DNA of 53,113 nucleotides from Planctomycetia bacterium (lineage in GTDB: Bacteria; Planctomycetota; Planctomycetia; Pirellulales; UBA1268): positions 1-53,113 of the forward strand of contig JAIOPD010000090.1 in assembly GCA_021414115.1 (NCBI GenBank). Direction: 5' to 3'. Under the pieces are notes generated by a model, which searched no databases, was not told the DNA's origin, and saw only the letters and a program-made list of their open reading frames with translations. The translations under genes and the position numbers were made by a program. Positions 46,827-53,113 of the stretch are shown here, piece after piece; within the stretch, counting starts at the first letter, position 1, and every line of letters starts with the position of its first letter.

Positions 46827-49644
46827 TCTCGCGGGCCTCGGGGCGATCCGCCAGGTTGACGCGCTCGTCTGAGTCGGACTCGTGGTCGAAAAGCATTCGG
46901 CCGGCCACGACGCCCCGTGGCCCCGAGTACTCCGTGAACCGGTGGCTGTCGGTGCGGATCGTCTCGCCCGCGCGAAAGCGGCCTACGGCCGCGGGCTTAC
47001 CCGGCAGGCCGGGATTGGAGAGCAGCGGCACAAAACTCTCGCCCTCGAGGTGCGGCGGCAGAGGCAGGTCGGCCAGTTCGCAAAGGCTTGGGTAGATGTC
47101 AATGAACTCGACGAGCCCCCGGGCCTTCCCCCCGGCAGGCTTGCCTGGCGCGGCGACGACGAGCGGCGTCTGCATCGAGGTCTCGTAGCAGCAGTGCTTG
47201 CACCACAGCCCGTGCTCGCCGAGGTTCCAGCCGTGGTCGCCCCAGAGCACCACGATCGTGTCGTCGGCGAGGTCGAGCCGGTCGACGGCATCGAGGAGTT
47301 GGCCGATCTGTGCGTCGACGAAACTCACGCACGCGCGGTAGCCATGGATCAGCCGCCGCGCCTGTTCGTCGGTGAGTGGTCCCGCCGCCGGCATGTCGAC
47401 GTAGCGGCGGAGTTCACTCCAGTCAGTGAGGGCCGCCGCCGGGACATCCGTCGGCGTGAGCCGGTGATCGGGAAGCACGATGCGGGCAGGGTCGTAGAGG
47501 TTCCAGAACCGCTGCGGCGCCACGAACGGCAGGTGCGGCTTTTGAAAGCCGACCGCCAGAAAGAACGGTCCCCCGCGGGAAAGCCGCTCGAGTTCCGCGA
47601 CCGCGCGGGTCGCGAGCACGGCGTCGCCGAGGCGTTCATCGGGGCCATCCGCGGCTTCGGTCGCCGGCCCACGCAGCCGCGGGTCGATTTTCCCCCTGGC
47701 GAGATGCGTCTCGAGGTTCGCGGAAACGGTATACGAGGGCAGGTTCGGCCGCCACTCGGGCTCCGACCAGCCTGCCGCCGCGTCTCCGCCCACGTGGAGC
47801 ACCTTGCCGAGCGACACGGTGCGGTAGCCATGGTTGCGGAAGTGTTCGTGGAGCGGCGTCACGTGCGGAGCGTCGCGATCGACCGCGGTGTCATGGGAGA
47901 GAAAACGCAGCGGCGTGGGGCGGATGCCGGTCATGAGACTCGCCCGCGAGGCGCCGCAGACGGGCACCATGCACGACGCCCGCTCGAAGAGCGTGCCCCG
48001 GGCGGCGAGGCGGTCGATGTGCGGCGAGCGGATCTCCGCCTGGCCGTAGCAGCCGAGTTCCGGCCGGAGGTCGTCGACGGCGATGAAGCACACGTTCGGC
48101 TGTCGGGCCGCGGCTGCCACCGCCGCGGGCTTCCGTCGGGCCGGCATCGGCGCGCCGACGCTTTGGCGCCAGGCGGCCAGCCGCACGGCAAGTTTTTCTG
48201 TCAGCGCGGGCTCGGCTTTGGAAATGTCGCGGGCCTCGCCGGGATCGGCAGCGAGGTCGTAGAGTTCGACCGAGCCATCCTCAAACCGCTCGATGAGCTT
48301 GTGGCGACCCACGCGGATCACACCCACCGGCTTCGTCCGCCACTCGTCGCGGGCGGCCCGCTCCACCTCCGCCCCGAGATATCCGGGAAAATGCCAAAAC
48401 AGCGCGCGGTCCAGCGGCTGTCCGCAGCCTTTCGTGAGGAGCGGCCCCAGATCGACGCCGTCGACCGGCTGCTTCGGCAGGGCCACGCCGGCCACCGCCG
48501 CCAGCGTAGGCAGGATGTCGACCGTGATCACGGGCTCTGCACAGGTCGCCCCGGCGCGGATCGACCCGGGCCGGGCCGCGATGAACGGCACCCGGATCCC
48601 GCCCTCGAAGAACGTCGCCTTGCCTCCGCGGAGCGGACGGTTATCGGTGATCTCCGGCCTTGGCAGGCCCTCACGGGCATAGCCGCCAACGCCGCCGTTG
48701 TCGCTCGTGAAGATCACGAGCGTCTCTTCGGCGATGCCTGCCTGCGCGAGCGACGCGACGATCCGGCCCACGCTTTCGTCGAGGCTGGCGATCATCGCGG
48801 CGTAGACCGGGCTCTTCTGGTCGCCGACGGTGGGTTTCTCGGCAAACCGCGCGACGAGCTCGGGCTTGGCCTCGAACGGAGCGTGAACGGCGAAGTGGGG
48901 CAGGTAGAGGAAGAACGGCTCGTCGCGATGCCGCGCGATGAAGTCAACCGCCTTGTCGGTGAGGAAGTCGGCCAGGTAGACGCCGCGGGGCACGTCTACG
49001 GGGGGCACCGTGCGGAAATCGTAGTGGCCTTGCTGCGCGATCCCGCCGACGACGAGAGCCTCGTCAAAGCCGCGTCCGGAAGGATGATCGCGGGTTTCGT
49101 CGAGGTGCCAGTTGCCGAACATCCCCGTGGCGTAACCCGCAGAACGAAGCACGTCGGCGATCGTCGCCGTGCCGGCGGGAAGATGATGCCGATTCTCCAC
49201 GGGCACGAGGGGCCGCCGCGAGGTGTCCCACCGTCGCGTGCTTCCAACCGTGTAGACGCCGGTCCGCGGCGCATATTGGCCGCTCAGCAGCGCGGCCCGC
49301 GTCGGCTGACAGTTGCTCCCGGCCGAGTAGGCATCGGTGAATCGCATGCCGTTCGCGGCGAGCCGGTCAATGTGCGGGGTTTCGTGGTAGCGGTTGCCGT
49401 AGCAGCCGAGGTCGGCCCAGCCGAGGTCGTCGGCGAGGATCACGACGACATTTGGCGGGCGAGCTTCCGCGCCCTCGGTGATTTCACCGGCATCGGAGCG
49501 GAACACGATCTCCCGCGGCACGGGCTGGTGGAGTTTCAGTTCCAGCCGCGAGCCACTGTCGATCGGATCGCCCTTTGCGACCGCGACGGTCGCGAGACCG
49601 GCGAAGATCGCGATGGCGAGGCGACGCACCGTGGCCAGGTTCAT
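46756..49644 (-). CDS. Tandem double sulfatase (two fused sulfatase domains)
   Basis: The 962-residue exported protein (signal about 1-25) contains two sulfatases. Domain 1 (about 64-510) has 'NVVVILADDLGWAD' (Ca ligands Asp72-Asp73) and the formylglycine site Cys112 in 'NCQPTRAALLSG'. Domain 2 (about 525-950) has 'NVCFIAVDDLRPELGCYG', its formylglycine site Cys563 in 'VCGASRASLMTG', and 'FQKPHLPFVAP', as in iduronate-2-sulfatase-like enzymes. An Ala/Arg-rich linker joins them. Both appear active by motif. They should remove sulfate from two positions of one glycan, after Cys oxidation by a maturation enzyme not seen here. It follows the heparinase-like gene by 40 bp. Confidence 0.9.
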   Translation of the reverse strand: MNLATVRRLAIAIFAGLATVAVAKGDPIDSGSRLELKLHQPVPREIVFRSDAGEITEGAEARPPNVVVILADDLGWADLGCYGNRYHETPHIDRLAANGMRFTDAYSAGSNCQPTRAALLSGQYAPRTGVYTVGSTRRWDTSRRPLVPVENRHHLPAGTATIADVLRSAGYATGMFGNWHLDETRDHPSGRGFDEALVVGGIAQQGHYDFRTVPPVDVPRGVYLADFLTDKAVDFIARHRDEPFFLYLPHFAVHAPFEAKPELVARFAEKPTVGDQKSPVYAAMIASLDESVGRIVASLAQAGIAEETLVIFTSDNGGVGGYAREGLPRPEITDNRPLRGGKATFFEGGIRVPFIAARPGSIRAGATCAEPVITVDILPTLAAVAGVALPKQPVDGVDLGPLLTKGCGQPLDRALFWHFPGYLGAEVERAARDEWRTKPVGVIRVGRHKLIERFEDGSVELYDLAADPGEARDISKAEPALTEKLAVRLAAWRQSVGAPMPARRKPAAVAAAARQPNVCFIAVDDLRPELGCYGQAEIRSPHIDRLAARGTLFERASCMVPVCGASRASLMTGIRPTPLRFLSHDTAVDRDAPHVTPLHEHFRNHGYRTVSLGKVLHVGGDAAAGWSEPEWRPNLPSYTVSANLETHLARGKIDPRLRGPATEAADGPDERLGDAVLATRAVAELERLSRGGPFFLAVGFQKPHLPFVAPQRFWNLYDPARIVLPDHRLTPTDVPAAALTDWSELRRYVDMPAAGPLTDEQARRLIHGYRACVSFVDAQIGQLLDAVDRLDLADDTIVVLWGDHGWNLGEHGLWCKHCCYETSMQTPLVVAAPGKPAGGKARGLVEFIDIYPSLCELADLPLPPHLEGESFVPLLSNPGLPGKPAAVGRFRAGETIRTDSHRFTEYSGPRGVVAGRMLFDHESDSDERVNLADRPEAREITEQLSAELRRHRSRIPAAGCGR

Positions 49645-49684
49645 GGGCGGGCTCCAGAGCGAAGCGAGGGGGTTGGCAAGACGA

Positions 49685-52600
49685 CTAGGGGCGTCCTTCG
49701 CTGAACGTCGCCGGCACGTTGCCGGAAACCGCGTGGCCGTCGCCGGACCGGTTTACGATCACGTTCGTGGGCAGGCGGACGGTGTCGCCGACGCCGATCT
49801 CGTAGGTCTTGGCGGTGACCCGCCCGTCGCCGTTGGCGTCGGTAAACACCGCCTCGGTGAGCGTCGCCCCGGCGGGCCGCCTGATCACCTTCCCGTCGCG
49901 GAACGCCCAGGCATGGTCCTCCGTGGTCACGGTGTAGCCGGCCTGCTTCCGGTTTCCATCCTCGATATGGAAGATTTTCTGGTTCGTCTCCAGCTGGATC
50001 GCGTCGTCGCCCTTGACCTGCAGCGACGTGACGAGCCCCTCGTGGACGAGCAGGTCGTCGGCGTAGGTGAACTCGCGGCCCTTGCCCGTGAGCGGCACGT
50101 AGGTGCGGCGGCCGTCGTTGCCGATGTCGGCGTAAGTCGCCGCGCCGAGGTCGGCGTCGAGCGTGATCGTCCGCTTGTCGTAGTCGACGGCCGTGATCCG
50201 CGCCTCGGGCACGGCCTGGGCCGCCGTGATCGTGGCCCCGGCGAGGTCGAGCTTCGCGGCCCCGTTCAGCTGGGCATACCGCACGCCTTTCGCGTCGCGG
50301 GAGACCACGCCGAAGACGTCGCCGTCGAGTGAATAGGTGTCGACCTGGCCCGAGGTCGTGGTCACCCGCACGACGAGCGGCTCGCGGCTGACGATCTCGG
50401 CCTTCTTCACCACCGGCGTGTCACCGCGGTACCACTCGTAGACGGCCGGATAGACCGACGTCGTGCCGGCCTTCGCCTGCCGTTGCACCCAGAGGAACGG
50501 AAACGCATAGGCATACCGCTGCGAGAACGGGCTCCCCTCCAACACGGTGTCGCCCTCCACGCCCAGCAGCGTGGCCCGCGTGCGGGCCGGCGGCAGGGCC
50601 GCGTCGTAGCGGTCGCCGAGCACGGCCTGCTCCGCGGCCACGGTCTTGATCACGCCGCCGCCGTTGAAGTCGTGCGGCACGTCGCGGGCCTCGCGGGTCA
50701 TCGTCCAGGTCGCCACGAGCGTGGCCGGCGCGCGGCCGGCCTTCTGGCTGCCGTCGAGCAGTCGGTCGGTCCAGCGAACCTCCTTGGCCTCCAGCGGCGT
50801 GTTGACGTCGATCCCCTGGCTCTCACAGCCGTGGAAGCACCAGGTGTGGTTCGCCCCACCGGCAAGCCGCTGGATGTCGAGGCAGTAGTGCGTGCCGTCG
50901 TCGCCCACCGGCATGAGGAACACCTCGCGGTCGATGCGGACGGCTCCCGACTTGTCGACGTAGCTGGCCCGCACGAGCGGCGGCTCGAACGCGCGCAGCC
51001 ACGGCTCGCCGTCCTGCCCGCCCGCCACCTTCGGGTCGTCGGTGTCGTGGGCGATGGCGTGATTGTGAAGGAAGGCCCAGGTTGCCGAGGGCCGAGACCA
51101 GGTGTGGTTGCCCTCGTTGCGGCAGGCGAGGTCGACCGCCACAGGGAGGCCGAGCCCGAAGAGATTCAGATCGAGATAGTCAGCGTGGGCGTGGCCTTGG
51201 CCGGTGCCTAGCCGCAGCGTGGCGGCCGTCTTTTTCAGCACGTCCGTCTCGTCGGAACCGGCTTCCACCACCGCTCCCCAGTCGGGGACGACTCGCGAGC
51301 GGGCATGGAGGATCGGATCCCGTTGCCCCGCCGCAGCCTTGACGATCTCAGGGGATGTCTGGCCGAACCGATTCGCGAGCAGCCAGGCGTGCCGCGGGCT
51401 GCCGGTCAGGTCGAAGGCATGCCGGTTGCCTTCCGCGTGAATCTTCAGGATCCTGTCGCCGTGCTCCCGGCCTGAGTGCGGGCCGCCCGCGTCGTCGCCG
51501 ACCATGAACGGAAACCCGCCGGCCACCCACACGTCGATGAGATACTCGCTCGCGCCCCGCACCTTCGTGAAGCGGTTCAGATCGGAGATGTCCATCTTCA
51601 GGGCCACGCCCTGCCGCTGCGCCGCGGCGAGCTGGGCGGCCTTCGTCAGCGTGTTCCCCGCGCTGCCCAGCATGTATCCCAACGAGCCGATGTGGTAGGC
51701 ACCGCAGCGGTTGAGGGCGGTCGCGTAGATCTCCTGGTAGGTGCCCGAGTAGGGCCAGAGTGCCGTCACCTGCGAGGTGAGGTCATAAAACTTCGCCGTG
51801 GCCGGGTGCGGCCCGAGCACGGTGGCGGCGATGTCCGTCACCGGCGCCACCCGCATCAATCCTCGCTCGAAGTCCCGGACGCCCGCGAACACGAGATACT
51901 GGTCGAGCAGCGCCACGACGTCGTCGGGCGTCTTTACCCAGGGGATGAACCGGTTGACCGAGTCGGCGAAGATCTGATTGCCCTGGATGTAGGGGAAGAG
52001 CTGGTCGTAGGCGGTCATGAGATCGACCTGCATACCGCCGGACCAGCCGGCGTAGAACAGCTTCCCGTTGCGGCCCCGCGTCCAGTCGGTCGGGTGCTCG
52101 TAGTCGGGGGAATGCGAACAGAGCCGCTGCTCATGGAGGCTCATTTCGAGGGCGGGCCAGTCGTAGGCGAGCCGCACGAGCGCCAGCGCCGCGTCGTGGC
52201 CCACCTGCGGGTCGCCGTCGGCGAAATACTTCGCCGACAGGCTCATGCCGCGGTAGTCCCAGGTGCCGAGGAGGCCGAGGAACAGCTGGACGCGCTTGCC
52301 GAGGAGATCGGCCCGGGGCGTGGCGTAGATGTCGTGGGGTAGCTGCGGGTGCTCCGCCTTCGTGTAGAGCACACCGGTGCCGTCGTCCGGACAGCCGCCT
52401 GGCAGCGGCTCGCCGGCAAGAATCTTCTCCTGCGGGAAGATCTCCTTCGTGTCGAGGTTCACGAGGTCGAGCGGGCTGATGGCACCAGCCTGAACGCTCT
52501 TCGTCTTGCCGTCGCCGAACGACGCCGTCTCCCAGCGGGGCAGGCCGAGCTTTTGCGCGGCTGCCAGGAAGGGCGGATCCTGGCCATGCACCTGGAGGTG

Positions 52601-53113
52601 GACGTTGAGCGGCGGAAACGTATGCCAGACGAGGTCGTCCCGCTTTCGGCGGGCCTCGTCGAGCGACTCCAGCCGCCGCATCGGCTTCTCCGGAGTTGCG
52701 AGCGACTGCTTCCTCTTGATCGGGCCGACGGGCAGCCCCGCGAGTTCGTCGGTCATCACCACCTTCATCAGCCGCGCGGTCTCCTGGCCGCGTTCGCCCA
52801 CGCGAAACGTCACCGTGTGGTCGCCGGGCCGGTCGACATGGAGATGAAAGCCCTGGAGCCGCCGGGGGGCGAAGCCCTGCTTGGCGAGCCGCCGGCCGTG
52901 GGCCACGAGATTCCCCGCGGCGTCGCGGGCCTCGAACTCGATCGGGCACGGCTTCCAAACGCGTTCGAGCTGGTCGCGGCCGGCGGGATCGATCGTGCCG
53001 TAGAGCGTGAACGTGGAGAGACCGATCTTTAGGTCGGGGAGCTTGATCGTGACCGGCGCGTCGCCGGGCTTGAGGGGCACGTAGGTCTCGTCGATCGTGA
53101 ACTCCCGGGCGTT
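49685..53113 (-). CDS. Heparinase II/III-like polysaccharide lyase (5' end beyond window)
   Basis: The frame stays open to the right edge, so only the C-terminal ~1142 residues are seen. A GTG at 53080 is not a real start. Early residues form a beta-sandwich ('GFHLHVDRPGDHTVTF'). A large alpha-helical domain follows ('HPTDWTRGRNGKLFYAGWSGG'). Then comes a heparinase II/III-like domain with 'LGTGQGHAHADYLDLNLFGLGLP' and 'NEGNHTWSRP', which carry the expected His/Tyr catalysts. The C-terminus is beta-rich. The family cleaves uronic-acid polysaccharides by beta-elimination. It is followed at 40 bp by the double sulfatase, fitting a sulfated uronan target. Confidence 0.8.
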   Translation of the reverse strand, partial: NAREFTIDETYVPLKPGDAPVTIKLPDLKIGLSTFTLYGTIDPAGRDQLERVWKPCPIEFEARDAAGNLVAHGRRLAKQGFAPRRLQGFHLHVDRPGDHTVTFRVGERGQETARLMKVVMTDELAGLPVGPIKRKQSLATPEKPMRRLESLDEARRKRDDLVWHTFPPLNVHLQVHGQDPPFLAAAQKLGLPRWETASFGDGKTKSVQAGAISPLDLVNLDTKEIFPQEKILAGEPLPGGCPDDGTGVLYTKAEHPQLPHDIYATPRADLLGKRVQLFLGLLGTWDYRGMSLSAKYFADGDPQVGHDAALALVRLAYDWPALEMSLHEQRLCSHSPDYEHPTDWTRGRNGKLFYAGWSGGMQVDLMTAYDQLFPYIQGNQIFADSVNRFIPWVKTPDDVVALLDQYLVFAGVRDFERGLMRVAPVTDIAATVLGPHPATAKFYDLTSQVTALWPYSGTYQEIYATALNRCGAYHIGSLGYMLGSAGNTLTKAAQLAAAQRQGVALKMDISDLNRFTKVRGASEYLIDVWVAGGFPFMVGDDAGGPHSGREHGDRILKIHAEGNRHAFDLTGSPRHAWLLANRFGQTSPEIVKAAAGQRDPILHARSRVVPDWGAVVEAGSDETDVLKKTAATLRLGTGQGHAHADYLDLNLFGLGLPVAVDLACRNEGNHTWSRPSATWAFLHNHAIAHDTDDPKVAGGQDGEPWLRAFEPPLVRASYVDKSGAVRIDREVFLMPVGDDGTHYCLDIQRLAGGANHTWCFHGCESQGIDVNTPLEAKEVRWTDRLLDGSQKAGRAPATLVATWTMTREARDVPHDFNGGGVIKTVAAEQAVLGDRYDAALPPARTRATLLGVEGDTVLEGSPFSQRYAYAFPFLWVQRQAKAGTTSVYPAVYEWYRGDTPVVKKAEIVSREPLVVRVTTTSGQVDTYSLDGDVFGVVSRDAKGVRYAQLNGAAKLDLAGATITAAQAVPEARITAVDYDKRTITLDADLGAATYADIGNDGRRTYVPLTGKGREFTYADDLLVHEGLVTSLQVKGDDAIQLETNQKIFHIEDGNRKQAGYTVTTEDHAWAFRDGKVIRRPAGATLTEAVFTDANGDGRVTAKTYEIGVGDTVRLPTNVIVNRSGDGHAVSGNVPATFSEGRP

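Noticed and set aside
46882-49704. 940-codon plus-strand open frame
   Set aside because: It is antisense to the double sulfatase with no recognisable domain. The sulfatase motifs decide the strand.

Overview
The window is high-GC DNA from a bacterium that looks like a member of the Planctomycetota, probably Pirellulales-like. Pointers are a DUF1559 prepilin-like protein, Tat-exported Gfo/Idh/MocA oxidoreductases, a XylR/AraC-type regulator, HEAT-repeat and beta-helix exported proteins, sulfatases, and dispersed palindromic repeats with 'GGAAGCCC' ends. Taxonomy is inferred from gene content only.

Left part (1-17 kb), mostly housekeeping. rpmB and gatC-gatA-gatB run leftwards and look like one operon. 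A small SRPBCC gene diverges from rpmB. dksA-like, lspA, a histidinol-phosphatase-type gene and an Nramp-like transporter gene form a tight leftward operon. Rightward thrC and dapB belong to the aspartate family. A ferritin, a membrane protein and ATP-type PEP carboxykinase run leftwards. A tandem glycine riboswitch then precedes a stand-alone full-length gcvP. Sequence duplications stand out here: a 195-bp in-frame tandem in gatB, a 24-bp tandem in gatA, and a perfect 94-bp tandem over the thrC stop codon. Three near-full copies of a ~110-bp palindromic-ended repeat, plus a half copy, lie at gene 3' ends.

Middle part (17-31 kb), accessory catabolism. A XylR/AraC-type regulator and an exported alpha/beta hydrolase run rightwards. 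They face an eight-gene leftward array: DUF1559 protein, lipoprotein, PIG-L deacetylase, an altered NagB-like protein, a ceramidase-like amidase, a xylose-isomerase-like epimerase, a Tat oxidoreductase and a HEAT-repeat protein. The set suggests de-N-acylation and further catabolism of an amino sugar or amide-linked glycoconjugate.

Right part (31-53 kb), glycan and sugar-acid use. Two leftward operons, MFS-M20 peptidase and oxidoreductase-alcohol dehydrogenase-GntP permease, share a ~105-bp upstream sequence and may form a regulon. Further right are a truncated SGNH hydrolase, an alpha/beta hydrolase, a beta-helix/esterase fusion translationally coupled to a beta-propeller protein, a beta-helix lipoprotein candidate, a tandem double sulfatase, and a large heparinase II/III-like protein that runs off the right edge. 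Together these suggest degradation of a sulfated, acylated polysaccharide.

No tRNA, rRNA, CRISPR array, insertion sequence or phage gene was recognised. The first and last genes (gatB and the heparinase-like gene) are cut by the window edges.
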